Source of the DNA: Nitrospira sp.
GTDB lineage: Bacteria > Nitrospirota > Nitrospiria > Nitrospirales > Nitrospiraceae
DNA: 64,000 nucleotides
Assembly (NCBI GenBank): GCA_024331125.1
Contig: JANDJI010000002.1
Location: 310,001 to 374,000, forward strand
Reading direction: 5' to 3'
Shown: piece after piece, positions 53,213 through 62,274 of the stretch
Numbering within the stretch: the stretch's first letter is position 1
Layout: every line of letters begins with the position of its first letter
Made by a program: the position numbers and the translations under genes
Notes under the pieces: model-generated
Told to the model about the DNA's origin: nothing
The model's database searches: none
The model's input: only the letters and a program-made list of their open reading frames with translations

Positions 53213-53779
53213 ATGAATCGAGACGACACGACGTTTCTTCTGTACAGCGATTTCAATTGTCCGTTCTGCTACGCCTTGCACGAACGACTGCATGATTTGA
53301 GCTTGATCGGCCGCTGCGAATGGAGAGGGGTGCAACATGCCCCCCATTTGCCTCTTCCCATGAAACCCTGGAATGGAGCATTGGGTGCCGAGTTGCGGCA
53401 TGAAGTGTCGGTAGTGCGGCGATTGGCGCCCTCCTTGCCGATCTCGTTGCCGTCGGGGAAGCCAAACACGCTGCCGGCCATTCAATATGCCATCACACTG
53501 CTGCACATGAATCATGAGCTTGGAATGAGATTTATTCGAGAGACCTATCGGGCCTTTTGGCAGGAAGGGAAAGACATCTCTGATTCAGCGGTGTTGAACG
53601 GCCTTGCCGGCCGTGATCTTGACGGGGCTTTCGATTATGACAGTCTGAGAATTTCCCACGAGTGGGACAGTGCCTGGCGTGATACGGGTCACGGGGGAGT
53701 CCCCCTCATTGTCTCTCCCAGAGGTGACATTTTGATCGGCTGCGTGCCGGAAGACACAGTACGACGCTTCTTTGTTTAG
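53213..53779 (+). CDS. DsbA-family (DSBA-like thioredoxin) protein
   Basis: 188 residues, no signal peptide. N-terminal redox motif C16-P-F-C19 in F-N-C-P-F-C-Y-A-L-H, helical insertion domain and a cis-Pro in G-G-V-P-L-I near the C-terminus. This matches cytoplasmic DsbA-like proteins related to FrnE or 2-hydroxychromene-2-carboxylate isomerase. Because it lacks an export signal it may act as a disulfide isomerase or a glutathione-linked enzyme in the cytoplasm. Single gene. Confidence 0.82.
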   Translation: MNRDDTTFLLYSDFNCPFCYALHERLHDLSLIGRCEWRGVQHAPHLPLPMKPWNGALGAELRHEVSVVRRLAPSLPISLPSGKPNTLPAIQYAITLLHMNHELGMRFIRETYRAFWQEGKDISDSAVLNGLAGRDLDGAFDYDSLRISHEWDSAWRDTGHGGVPLIVSPRGDILIGCVPEDTVRRFFV

Positions 53780-53930
53780 ACCATCCGTCAACACTCGCTT
53801 TTCTGTTGAACGATAGACCGCCCGTTCCGTCTTTTCTTATTTGATTTTGCAGCAGGGTTGAAGACCGTTTTTCTACGCCGGCTGCCTGATCCTGGCCGTT
53901 ACCTGCTTTTATAGAAACGCCGATCTGAGC

Positions 53931-54350
53931 TCATGAAGGGACGAATTTTAATGCCACGCCGTTAATGCAGTATCTCAACCCAGTCGGTTTGGGACCGTCT
54001 TTAAAGACATGCCCCAGATGTCCTTCGCATCGGGCGCAATGAACCTCCGTGCGCGGCATGAACAGTTTGAAATCCGTGCGTGTTTCGACTACCCGTGGAT
54101 CAATCGGCTGCCAAAAACTCGGCCAGCCCGTGCCGCTGTCGAATTTATGGTCGGACGAAAAGAGGGGAAGATCGCAGCCTGCGCAATAGTAGATACCGGG
54201 TCGTTTATTGTCATGCATGTTGTTACCGAACGGACGTTCGGTGTCTTCATGCCTGAGAACCCGGTAAGCCTCGGGAGATAATGATTTCTTCCATTCCTCG
54301 TCGGTCTTTGTAATTTTTACGATGGGTCCGATCGCAATCTGAGTAGACAT
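53931..54350 (-). CDS. msrB: Peptide methionine-R-sulfoxide reductase
   Basis: Repairs oxidised methionine in proteins. 139 residues. Catalytic C128 in L-R-Y-C-I-N-G-V-A-L; structural zinc bound by C56, C59 (C-A-G-C) and C105, C108 (C-A-R-C); substrate motif S-G-T-G-W-P-S-F and G-H-V-F. The recycling Cys found near residue 60 in some members seems absent. No signal peptide, so cytoplasmic. ATG 54350 has GGAGG upstream. With the peroxiredoxin it forms part of oxidative-stress defence here. Confidence 0.96.
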   Translation of the reverse strand: MSTQIAIGPIVKITKTDEEWKKSLSPEAYRVLRHEDTERPFGNNMHDNKRPGIYYCAGCDLPLFSSDHKFDSGTGWPSFWQPIDPRVVETRTDFKLFMPRTEVHCARCEGHLGHVFKDGPKPTGLRYCINGVALKFVPS

Positions 54351-54554
54351 GTGGCGCCTCCTCGGTGAGCGTTCTGCTGGGATTCAAGTTTTGTGATCTT
54401 CATAACAAGGTCTATCCGCAAAGAGACGGCAAAGAGTCCTCAGAGGGGTTGTTTTTTACCGCTCCATAGCTACAATAGCAGCGGCGGTGCGTTGATACGA
54501 GGCTGGCGCCGCCTTCAATCTTTCCATTGTTCATAAGCAAAGAGAGGTGAAGTT

Positions 54555-54968
54555 GTGAATGTTCGAAATCTTTTAGGAAGCGTTTTGATACTGTCTCTGT
54601 CCAACATCGGTGGCCAGGCCGTGGCTTATGAGCCGAGCCCTCGCGGCGACGTCTCGAACCAGTGCGCTCGAGTCACGTTTTCCGAGTTCACCCCCAAGCC
54701 ATATTCGTACGACACGAACAATACAGAGATCAAGCCGCAGTCGGATTTTTCTTTCTTTGCCTCTAAGGAAGCGAACCCACGGTCAATCGTGGTGACGATC
54801 AAAGGCGAAAAAGTTCCCATCACCGTGAAGCCTCAAGCCAACGGATCGCTTGTAACGGGCAAACTTCCTGCCGCTGCAACCGGGTCGTTTGTGAGGATCG
54901 AAATTGCGGCTCAGGGGCCCAGTGATTGCACTCGCACTGACGGATGGCTGCTGAAGGTGGCCAAATAA
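54555..54968 (+). CDS. Exported hypothetical protein
   Basis: 137 residues starting at GTG 54555 with GAGAGGTGA upstream. Signal peptide (L-L-G-S-V-L-I-L-S-L-S-N, cleavage near A-V-A). The mature part is beta-rich (V-T-F-S-E-F-T-P-K-P-Y, S-I-V-V-T-I-K-G-E-K-V-P-I-T-V) with two cysteines likely joined in the periplasm. No family recognised. Confidence 0.68.
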   Translation: MNVRNLLGSVLILSLSNIGGQAVAYEPSPRGDVSNQCARVTFSEFTPKPYSYDTNNTEIKPQSDFSFFASKEANPRSIVVTIKGEKVPITVKPQANGSLVTGKLPAAATGSFVRIEIAAQGPSDCTRTDGWLLKVAK

Positions 54969-55311
54969 CGATGATCGTAGGAAGCACAAAAGATCTTAAA
55001 AAGCGCGGTCGGGCGGTTGCCTGAAGCTCTTTGGAGACACCAGAGGGACATGTCCTGCCCATCTATTGGCATGGGAAGGGCAAGTTACACCACGAGGCAA
55101 AAAAGAATCGGCCGCCGGAGGGCGGCGGGTTGTATTCGGCAAATTCGGCACAACTCATCAAAAAGTGAAATGCAGGGAGAATAGGGCCTAACCGCGTCAT
55201 CTCTGGTGGGGAAACAACGGGCTGACCGGAGGGGGGTAACTAACGATCGGCCAGCCTGGTGCCCTAAAAAAATCAGGTCGGCACCATCCCGTCAATCTGA
55301 TCGAAAAAACG
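54969..55311. other. Intergenic region with small hairpins
   Basis: About 340 bases between convergent genes. It contains GCCGCC-GGAG-GGCGGC (55111-55126) and GGTGCC...GGCACC (55259-55286), the latter enclosing an A-run that reads as a T-run on the minus strand and could help terminate the PEP-CTERM gene. No gene is seen. Confidence 0.4.
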
Positions 55312-56019
55312 TCAGGCTCTGAATTCTTTCCTCGTTTGCAACCAGATCCAGCCCAGCAGGCCAAGACTCAGAAGAAGCCACGACGAAGGTTCAGGAACCG
55401 ACGAGGCGACTCCCGTCAGACTGGTAATCTTGAAATAATCATCTCCCCCACCGTTGTAGCGCGGCCCAAAGAGCATTGCATTCACCACGGGCGAGACGAT
55501 GGGAACGTCTCGAGGACTTGAACTCACTGTGCCGTTGTTATCGATGCGAGAAAAAAATCCAAGGCCGGTCAGGCTGGAGTAGGTTTCTCCAACTAAGAGA
55601 TCGGAGGGAAGCGTGATGTTGCCGGTCCAATACGAAACGTCACGATCGTAGGTGCCGTAAGGATCGATTCGGACGCTGATGGGATCGATCGGCGCGCTGA
55701 ATTGAAAGAGGACGTATTCGTGCTGTCCCGCATTATCGACCTGATGAGAGGGGTTTCCACAGGGCTCTGTGATGCTGCACACGCCAAGACCGGTTGACCA
55801 AAGCCCCAAACGGGCTTGCTGAAAGCCGGCGCGGGAATCATAGCTCCAGGCCGTTGCCGTAATGGTGATTCCTTCTGCTGTAAAGGTTCGAGAATTTCCG
55901 ATCGTGCCTTCGCCGCCAGAACCGGTAAAGGTCCAGGTAATGGCATGGGCCATGCCGCTGGTTCCGATCAAACAGCATGCCGCAAGTACGATTCTGGAAA
56001 GCCATGACAAATTCATCAC
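55312..56019 (-). CDS. PEP-CTERM-sorted exported protein
   Basis: 235 residues. Signal peptide (L-A-A-C-C-L-I-G-T-S-G-M-A-H-A), a beta-sandwich-like central part (W-T-F-T-G-S-G-G-E-G, V-L-F-Q-F-S-A-P-I-D) and a C-terminal PEP-CTERM signal: V-P-E-P-S-S-W-L-L-L, hydrophobic helix, T-R-K-E-F-R. AAGGAGTGA is upstream of ATG 56019. Destined for exosortase processing. Second PEP-CTERM gene of the window; the two mature domains are not obviously alike. Confidence 0.9.
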   Translation of the reverse strand: MMNLSWLSRIVLAACCLIGTSGMAHAITWTFTGSGGEGTIGNSRTFTAEGITITATAWSYDSRAGFQQARLGLWSTGLGVCSITEPCGNPSHQVDNAGQHEYVLFQFSAPIDPISVRIDPYGTYDRDVSYWTGNITLPSDLLVGETYSSLTGLGFFSRIDNNGTVSSSPRDVPIVSPVVNAMLFGPRYNGGGDDYFKITSLTGVASSVPEPSSWLLLSLGLLGWIWLQTRKEFRA

Positions 56020-56431
56020 TCACTCCTTTCAGCCTTTCAGCGTGGGACCATTGTCGTGACAGGTCGCATCCTGAACGTTCTGTTCACAGTGACAATCGAA
56101 CTCGTGAGAAAGCAGAGGGGGATTTTTATCCTACGTCGAAACGGAAAAACCATGACTCTTTTGTAGGGGGTCATGGTGACGGTGTTGATTGAAACATGAC
56201 AAGCCGAGAGAGATGACAAACAATGAGTCTTAATCATCAGTGATGAGGAAGAAAAACACAGTCTGCTCAGGTGGCGGACGTTGTTCTGCTCGAAATAGAG
56301 ATGGGAATCCTGGGAATTTAGCCGAAAGCCGGATGGTTCATGACGCGCTTTCCAGCGCTAAAGAAATAGAGAGGATTTTCTCCTCCGTGAGGTTCCATCA
56401 AGATGGCGGTCACGCTTCCGTTTCGTATCCT
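56020..56431. other. Intergenic region with a hairpin
   Basis: About 410 bases upstream of the PEP-CTERM gene and downstream of the amine-oxidase-like gene. ACCATGAC (56149-56156) and GTCATGGT (56170-56177) form an 8-bp stem with a 13-base loop. Nothing else recognised. Confidence 0.4.
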
Positions 56432-57406
56432 TCAGCGATGCACTTTGAGCGTCGGACCGATGGCCAACCAGAGGGCGGGACCCAGCGCCGCTTCATGGGG
56501 GAGGTGAGCCACATACCAGAACACCACGTCCTGCTCCTGGATGCCTTCACCGTTCATATACCCCAGGTCGCCGCGCGCGCCGAAAATCCAACCGCTGTCC
56601 TCTTCTTCGTGAAAAAGCCGCACCCCCACGTCAAAATTCGAGAAGCAGGATTGCGGAGCTCCGTCTCCGGTCAAGGGGGGATATCCGTCTCCCGGTATGA
56701 CCCAGACTCCACGTGAGCTTCGGCCGTCGCGCACGAACCAGACGCGATGCTTGGGCGGATTTTTGAGGGCATTCACTTCTTTGGTGTATTTACGCCATCC
56801 CGCACCCCATCCTTCGTCCGGCGCGCCGTCGGTGTACTCAAAGACCTGCTCGCCGTCGGCTCCTGCCGCCCCGAAGTCAAATCTCCAGTAAGGATGATGC
56901 ATGTGCGTCGTTCTGCACGAAAGCCCCCGGCTCTGGAGCACGGGACGGATTTCTCCCAGCTCATTGAGGTACCAGGCGTGATAGAGATGGTATTCGCCGA
57001 TGCGGGCGTATACCCCGATCTCCAACCACTTCACGCCGCCGATGTTGTACGGACGGATGCAGACTTTTGAATGGCAGGCCGGCACCGTCTCCAAATGCTT
57101 CCAGGTAATTCGGTCTTGGAACGGTCCGCAGCGCCCCGTCGATCGTCCCATGCCGAACCAGCTATAGGGATGATACCAGGGCCATTCGCGTTCGTATTTC
57201 ACCCGGATGACGGGCAAGCTGGCCTTCGCCAGGACCGGTTCGCCGTCATAGCTGACGTCGGTCAGAATAAGGCTTTGGTTGTCGTACACCGCCCACTCGA
57301 AATCCCATTTGTCCCAACTGACCGTTCCTGATCGGGGCTCGGCGAACGCCGGTGCGGGAAGAAAACAACACGTGACCAACGACCACGCCAGCAGCATTCT
57401 GTACAT
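56432..57406 (-). CDS. Exported copper-amine-oxidase-like catalytic-domain protein with altered cofactor motif
   Basis: 324 residues with signal peptide (cleavage near A-F-A). It reads like the catalytic core of copper amine oxidases: I-L-T-D-V-S-Y-D-G-E-P-V-L near 48-59, G-E-Y-H (137-140) where the TPQ motif N-Y-[DE] is expected, T-H168-M-H170 for the H-x-H copper pair, and D293-V-V-F-W-Y...H304, with His 11 residues after the Asp as for the third ligand. The Tyr (Y139) is kept but its consensus neighbours are not, and the catalytic-base motif F-D-x-G-E is not found. It may bind copper without oxidising amines. The next gene upstream may supply the missing N-terminal part. Confidence 0.62.
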   Translation of the reverse strand: MYRMLLAWSLVTCCFLPAPAFAEPRSGTVSWDKWDFEWAVYDNQSLILTDVSYDGEPVLAKASLPVIRVKYEREWPWYHPYSWFGMGRSTGRCGPFQDRITWKHLETVPACHSKVCIRPYNIGGVKWLEIGVYARIGEYHLYHAWYLNELGEIRPVLQSRGLSCRTTHMHHPYWRFDFGAAGADGEQVFEYTDGAPDEGWGAGWRKYTKEVNALKNPPKHRVWFVRDGRSSRGVWVIPGDGYPPLTGDGAPQSCFSNFDVGVRLFHEEEDSGWIFGARGDLGYMNGEGIQEQDVVFWYVAHLPHEAALGPALWLAIGPTLKVHR

Positions 57407-57433
57407 CTCGATCTCCTTCTCAGGCGACTTGCT

Positions 57434-58228
57434 TCAGCGACGTGGTTCCTCTCCCGCTTGACGAACCTTGTCCTTGTCGTTTTCTTCCGTGAGATCCACA
57501 ACGGCGTAATATTGCGGGTCTCCGGAACGCCCTTCTGAAAATGTGACGTAGAACACGCGATGCCCATAGCCCTCGGCGTTCCACCACCAGAACCTCCATT
57601 CCGGGTCGGCCAGGATGACGTGGGCCTCAAGGTCCCGCACCTTGTCCCGGATCCTTTCGTCCTGGCGCGCAAGGCGGGTGGCTTCTTCGATTTCGCCGGA
57701 ACTTTCCGGCGGCTGATAGCTTTCCGGAACCGGCGGCAGCGAGACAAACTCTTCTCCGCGCATGCAGACGATCACCGGCGCATTGCGGCTGTAGCTGAAG
57801 TAGGTGATGCGCGTCGTCGGCTGAGGCGTCGGTGGTTCTCCCTGCGGAGTCGAAGATTTCGACTGATGACAGAAGGGGTCGTGACGTTTGATGGGCTCGG
57901 CGTCGATGAAAAAATAGCGGGCGCCCAGTTTCTCCCGCACGGGAGCCGCTTGCTCCGCCGCCTTAACTACCGGCGCGTCAGCTGGAATATCATCGATCGC
58001 GCTCAGTCGGACCCTGGCGTCAGGCACGCCGTCGCGATCGGCCTTCGGCGTCAATCGGTCTCCCTGAGTCGCATGAATGAACTCCAATGGAGCCACGGCC
58101 GGCGGTCGAGGAGGCAGAGGCGTCTTCACGACGTTCGTCTCTCGACCACGCGACGAACATCCAACCACGAGGAGCGCGAGCGCGGCGCCGCACAGACCCC
58201 ACGCCGTTGATTTCTTCGGGTATATCAT
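57434..58228 (-). CDS. Lipoprotein, possibly the N-terminal partner of the amine-oxidase-like protein
   Basis: 264 residues from ATG 58228. Signal peptide ends in a lipobox (L-L-V-V-G-C). A Pro-rich linker is followed by an acidic region and a C-terminal domain (H-V-I-L-A-D-P-E-W, then R-V-F-Y-V-T-F-S-E-G...Y-Y-A-V-V-D-L-T) that recalls the N2/N3 domains preceding the catalytic core of copper amine oxidases. It starts upstream of the amine-oxidase-like gene with 27 bases between. The pair would then be one oxidase cut into two exported proteins; this is inference. Confidence 0.55.
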   Translation of the reverse strand: MIYPKKSTAWGLCGAALALLVVGCSSRGRETNVVKTPLPPRPPAVAPLEFIHATQGDRLTPKADRDGVPDARVRLSAIDDIPADAPVVKAAEQAAPVREKLGARYFFIDAEPIKRHDPFCHQSKSSTPQGEPPTPQPTTRITYFSYSRNAPVIVCMRGEEFVSLPPVPESYQPPESSGEIEEATRLARQDERIRDKVRDLEAHVILADPEWRFWWWNAEGYGHRVFYVTFSEGRSGDPQYYAVVDLTEENDKDKVRQAGEEPRR

Positions 58229-58575
58229 GGGGCACCGTCCTTTATGATCTTTTGCTCGGTCCTTGCGGGCCATCTAGGCTCATGGAGGTTGTATGCCACG
58301 GCTTGCGAAAAAGCAACAGCCGGACACAGGAAACGGTCTGTTCCGTCTCTCGTGCCCTTGCATGACACTCTTTCGGTCCCTAGAATACGGCTTCCTTCAC
58401 GGCGGACCGCACCGCATTTCGGATCGCCTCAGGTCGTCTGGTGAGCGCATGAAGTACGGCATTGATGCTGGAGCGAATGAGGAGGGTATGACGTGGGTGC
58501 CGAAGGCGGCGTCTCGTGACATGATCGCATGACACTGGTGGCACTGAACGCGAGATTGATGATCCATTCCGTTTC
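58229..58575. other. Intergenic region between divergent genes
   Basis: About 350 bases upstream of both the lipoprotein gene and the phzF-type gene. Short open frames on both strands have no recognisable features; no promoter hexamers or repeats stand out. Confidence 0.35.
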
Positions 58576-59517
58576 ATGGAGTCGAGTGTGGCTGACAAAC
58601 GAGCGCTGAAGTTCTATCAAGCGGATGTCTTTACCTCCTATCCCTTTGGCGGCAATCCGGTTGCCGTTTTTCCTGATGCCGACGGACTCACCGACGACGA
58701 GTTGCAGAAGATCGCCAGAGAGATGAATCTCTCGGAAACGGTCTTCGTGTTTTCTCCCACAGATGCCGGAGCAGCCGTGAAGCTTCGGATCTTCACGCCG
58801 ACCAAGGAGATTCCCTTTGCCGGCCACCCGGTTGTCGGAGCCATGTATGTGCTCGCTCAAACGAAGTCCCTTTCGATCAAAGAAGCGGTGACGGCTTTGG
58901 TCTATGAGTGTAATATCGGCCTGTTCCCTGTCGAATTACACGCTCGGGGCGGAGAGGTGCACCAGGTGGTCATGACGCAGCCGAAGCCGCAGTTCGTCGG
59001 TCTGATTGACAATGTGGAAGATCTGTATCAGGTAGCGAGAACGTTGGGGCTGTCAAAGTCCGTCATCGTCGAGACGAGATGGCCTGTGGAAGTCGTCTCG
59101 ACCGGATTGCCCGTGTTGATCGTCCCGGTCAGAACCTTAACCGCCGTCGGGTCCATCACGGCGAACGACAAGGCGGTGGCGGAGCTGTGCGAGCGTTTTG
59201 GTGCCAACGGCGTCATGGTGTTCACCACCGTGACCGTTCAACAGTTTGCAACGGCACATGCAAGAATGTTTGCGCCCTCGATCGGCATTTCCGAGGATCC
59301 CGCCACCGGAAGCGCTGCGGGGGCATTGGGTGCGTACCTGGTCCAGCATGGCGTCGTTGAGGTAGCGCCGACGACGGATATTCTTGTCGAACAGGGGTAT
59401 GAGATCGAGCGCCCTTCGCACATTGTGGTGAGAGTGGAGTCCGACGACGACATCGTTCAATCGGTCAAGGTGGGAGGGGAATGTGTCATGGTGGCGGAGG
59501 GGGTGTTGAGGTTTTGA
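58576..59517 (+). CDS. PhzF-family isomerase/epimerase-like protein
   Basis: 313 residues with the duplicated PhzF fold. Motifs: F-G-G-N-P-V-A-V-F-P near residue 19, N-L-S-E-T-V-F-V with the catalytic Glu near 49, F-A-G-H-P-V-V-G-A, and S-E-D-P-A-T-G-S-A-A-G-A-L-G-A-Y near 236. The family includes trans-2,3-dihydro-3-hydroxyanthranilate isomerase, but most members outside phenazine clusters have unknown substrates, and no phenazine genes are here. ATG 58576 or GTG 58588 may be the start. Confidence 0.9.
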   Translation: MESSVADKRALKFYQADVFTSYPFGGNPVAVFPDADGLTDDELQKIAREMNLSETVFVFSPTDAGAAVKLRIFTPTKEIPFAGHPVVGAMYVLAQTKSLSIKEAVTALVYECNIGLFPVELHARGGEVHQVVMTQPKPQFVGLIDNVEDLYQVARTLGLSKSVIVETRWPVEVVSTGLPVLIVPVRTLTAVGSITANDKAVAELCERFGANGVMVFTTVTVQQFATAHARMFAPSIGISEDPATGSAAGALGAYLVQHGVVEVAPTTDILVEQGYEIERPSHIVVRVESDDDIVQSVKVGGECVMVAEGVLRF

Positions 59518-59641
59518 GAGGGGCTCAGGTAGCAAGACGAGTGGCGCAAGAACACGTCGCTTTCTAACTTGTTTTCGCTTGGCGGGGAAGGCGTGACGTG
59601 TAAGAAGAATCGATTATGCAGAGGGGAGGCAGAGACGATCC

Positions 59642-60670
59642 ATGAAAGCCGTTCTCTTTCGAGAGCATGGAGGGCCGGACACGCTGTTGTATGAAGAAGT
59701 GCCGATGCCGGTGATGGGGCCGGAAGAGGTCTTGATTCGCGTCAAGGCCTGCGCACTTAATCATCTTGATATTTGGATCAGGCAGGGCAACCCGGCTTAT
59801 CCGATGCCATTGCCGCATATCTCGGGTTCCGATATTGCCGGAGTCGTCGAGGAAGTCGGCAGTCAAGTGGACGGCGTGAAGGCAGGCGAGCGGGTCCTTG
59901 TCTCGCCGGGCCTCAGTTGCTGGCGCTGTGAGTACTGTCTGGCCGGACAGGACAATTGTTGCCGTACCTATTCCATCCTCGGCGCCATCCGAGACGGCGG
60001 TTATGCCGAATACGTGAGTGTGCCGTTTCGAAACGTGTTGCCGATGCCGGACCATTTAACCTTTGAACAGGCCGCCTCGTTTCCGCTCGTCTCCGTCACC
60101 GCGTCGCATATGTTGTTCGCCCTGGCCAGGCTGCAGCACGGCGAGACCGTGCTGGTCATGGGGGCGGGGAGCGGCGTCGGGAGCATGGCGGTTCAGATGG
60201 CCAAGCTGGCCGGAGCCAGAGTGATTACCACCGTTGGAAGCGATGACAAAATCCCTAAGGCCGTGCTATTGGGCGCTGACGCCGTGATCAATCATGTCAA
60301 GGAACATGTGGCTGAACGTGTCAGGCTATTGACCGACGGCAAGGGCGTCGACGTAGTCGTGGAACACATCGGACCAGAAGTATGGGACGTCTCTCTTCAA
60401 TCATTGTCAAAAGGCGGCCGGTTGATCACCTGCGGGGCCACCACCGGCGCGGAAGTGAAACTGGATCTCCGCTACGTGTTCTCACGCCAGTTGACGATCA
60501 AGGGCTCTTACATGGGAACGCGCGCGGAGCTGGTCAAGGCGGCGGAGCTCATGGGCCAGAGACGGCTGAAACCCGTGATCGATCGAACCTTCCCGCTGGA
60601 AGAAGCCCGGGCCGCGCAGGAACTGATGTTGAGCCGGAAGTTTTTCGGAAAAATCGTCCTGGTTTGCTGA
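59642..60670 (+). CDS. Zinc-type alcohol dehydrogenase / quinone oxidoreductase family protein
   Basis: 342 residues, MDR superfamily. N-terminal GroES-like domain with G-S-D-I-A-G-V-V-E and the structural zinc cysteines in C-W-R-C-E-Y-C-L-A-G-Q-D-N-C-C. The Rossmann domain has G-A-G-S-G-V-G-S-M-A-V-Q near 178. It reduces or oxidises alcohols, aldehydes or quinones with NAD(P)H; the substrate is unknown. GGGAGGC lies upstream of ATG 59642. Confidence 0.92.
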   Translation: MKAVLFREHGGPDTLLYEEVPMPVMGPEEVLIRVKACALNHLDIWIRQGNPAYPMPLPHISGSDIAGVVEEVGSQVDGVKAGERVLVSPGLSCWRCEYCLAGQDNCCRTYSILGAIRDGGYAEYVSVPFRNVLPMPDHLTFEQAASFPLVSVTASHMLFALARLQHGETVLVMGAGSGVGSMAVQMAKLAGARVITTVGSDDKIPKAVLLGADAVINHVKEHVAERVRLLTDGKGVDVVVEHIGPEVWDVSLQSLSKGGRLITCGATTGAEVKLDLRYVFSRQLTIKGSYMGTRAELVKAAELMGQRRLKPVIDRTFPLEEARAAQELMLSRKFFGKIVLVC

Positions 60671-60767
60671 CAGCGTGATGGATAGTAAGTAAGGACTTCT
60701 TTTAATGGGATGAGACAGGCCTTGTCTTGCAGTTGATGGCGTCATCTAAATCAAGAAGGAGGAACCT

Positions 60768-61202
60768 ATGCCCACGGTGAGTCAGATCATGGTCAAACGG
60801 CCGAAATCGATCGGCCCCAAAACGTCCATCGCGAGCGCGGCCAAGCTGATGAAACAGGCCCGCGTCAGCTCGCTGCTGGTAAAAAAGGGAAAGCAATTGA
60901 CGGGGATCGTGACGGATACGGACATCGTTCGCCGTGCCGTCGCCAGCGGGAAGCCGTTAGGCAAACTGACGGTCGAGAAGATCATGACAACTCCCATCTG
61001 CACGATCGAAGGCACCCAGTCCGTTGATGATGCTCAGGAGATGATGGCCGAACTGGGCGTCCGCCATTTGGGGATTACGAAGAACGGCGACATCGTGGGC
61101 ATCGTCTCCGTGCGCGATCTCCTCCTGCACTATAAGCGTGTCGCGCAAGCAAGAAAGGCGTCCGAGGAGACCTATTCGGAGCCAAAGATCGGGCAAGATT
61201 GA
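60768..61202 (+). CDS. Two-CBS-domain protein
   Basis: 144 residues consisting of a CBS pair: T-V-S-Q-I-M-V-K-R-P-K-S-I and L-T-G-I-V-T-D-T-D-I-V-R-R (first), then V-E-K-I-M-T-T-P-I-C-T-I and H-L-G-I-T-K-N-G-D-I-V-G-I-V-S-V-R-D-L-L (second). CBS pairs bind adenosine nucleotides or S-adenosylmethionine and regulate partners. AAGGAGG precedes the ATG. Stand-alone proteins of this type act as small energy sensors; the partner is unknown. Confidence 0.93.
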   Translation: MPTVSQIMVKRPKSIGPKTSIASAAKLMKQARVSSLLVKKGKQLTGIVTDTDIVRRAVASGKPLGKLTVEKIMTTPICTIEGTQSVDDAQEMMAELGVRHLGITKNGDIVGIVSVRDLLLHYKRVAQARKASEETYSEPKIGQD

Positions 61203-61277
61203 TCCTCGTCGATCAGAGTGGCTGGCAAGGAGTTCTTCTCGGTAGTGGAAATGGCCGACGGGGAACAGAGCCTGCTG

Positions 61278-61535
61278 TTACAAAGCGCCGCGGGTTTTCA
61301 GATCGGTGATGACGGCGCTGATATACAGGGCCATGGCGATGAGCAAGAGGGGAATGCCTACAAAGGTGCCCAAGCCCATGGTCCAGGCTCCGAAGCCGTG
61401 CCAGAGAAAGAGTAAGACGCACACGAGCCCGGCAATGGCGCAGTCCACGGCCAGCGTCAGTTGTCTGGTCACCCAGGCGGAGGCCGGTCGTGGTTCCTGT
61501 TGGTGCTCGTAGAGGACGTCTTTTTGCTCGCCCAT
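61278..61535 (-). CDS. Small two-helix membrane protein
   Basis: 85 residues. A charged N-terminus is followed by two transmembrane helices (L-A-V-D-C-A-I-A-G-L-V-C-V-L-L-F-L and L-G-T-F-V-G-I-P-L-L-L-I-A-M-A-L). It lies 27 bases after the tetraheme cytochrome gene on the same strand and may be a subunit or assembly partner of that redox unit. No cysteine-histidine haem motif. Family not recognised. Confidence 0.65.
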   Translation of the reverse strand: MGEQKDVLYEHQQEPRPASAWVTRQLTLAVDCAIAGLVCVLLFLWHGFGAWTMGLGTFVGIPLLLIAMALYISAVITDLKTRGAL

Positions 61536-61562
61536 GAAATCCTCCCTGTTAGTTCGTTTGCT

Positions 61563-62261
61563 TCATGGCTGCTGCGCCCTTCGTTCCTTAGGAAGCGGAT
61601 GGGGTGGTCCGTGGCACGTGATACAGGCGATACGGTCAGTGGCGAATTCGCCCAATAGTGCGCGGTGACTGTTCACCCGACTCCATTTCTCCGTTTGTTG
61701 GTGACAGGCCAGGCAATTGGCATTGTCATAGCTTCCGACGAACCGAATCGGATCCGGATAGGTGTTGGTGATGTAGTGAACCCAGTGCCGAAATCCGTCC
61801 CGCTTCCCCTCCAAGGTGCCGGTAATCCCGTATGTCACATGGCAGGCATAACACTGATCCTTCGCGATCCAGTTGTTTCGGTAATGGCGAGCAGCCAATG
61901 TGGGGCTGGTCGGATTGGTCATGTCGTTGACGAAGGGATGCATGACATGACAGGAGTTGCACGCCTCCACAGACTTGGTCCCTTCCATCACAGTAGCCGA
62001 CGTGCTCCAGGTCGTCGCGAGGGGGAGAAGGAAGACCCCGATCAAGAGGAGACGATGGTACATGCCGTGGCTGAGCCGTGAGCGATAGACGTACTGAACG
62101 AGAAACAGCAGGGCGATACCAACCAGCGCTGCCGCGATGCCGATGGCGCGAAAGACGGCTACGCTCGTCACCATGTCGCCCGTTCCCGCAGCCTGAGTTG
62201 ATGAGGCACAAGAGCCGACCTCCATCAGGATCGTCAACAGAATAAAAACAAGCCTGGACAT
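61563..62261 (-). CDS. Membrane tetraheme c-type cytochrome (NapC/NirT-like)
   Basis: 232 residues. Four haem-binding motifs: C-N-S-C-H (101-105), C-Y-A-C-H (137-141), C-L-A-C-H (183-187) and C-I-T-C-H (213-217). Before them come a signal-like helix and two further hydrophobic helices (about 36-57 and 70-88), so the haem part is periplasmic and anchored. The pattern resembles NapC/NirT quinol dehydrogenases, though these normally have one helix and longer spacings. It starts 13 bases after the molybdoenzyme stop, suggesting electron delivery to it. Confidence 0.85.
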   Translation of the reverse strand: MSRLVFILLTILMEVGSCASSTQAAGTGDMVTSVAVFRAIGIAAALVGIALLFLVQYVYRSRLSHGMYHRLLLIGVFLLPLATTWSTSATVMEGTKSVEACNSCHVMHPFVNDMTNPTSPTLAARHYRNNWIAKDQCYACHVTYGITGTLEGKRDGFRHWVHYITNTYPDPIRFVGSYDNANCLACHQQTEKWSRVNSHRALLGEFATDRIACITCHGPPHPLPKERRAQQP

Positions 62262-62274
62262 GACCAGTTTCCCC

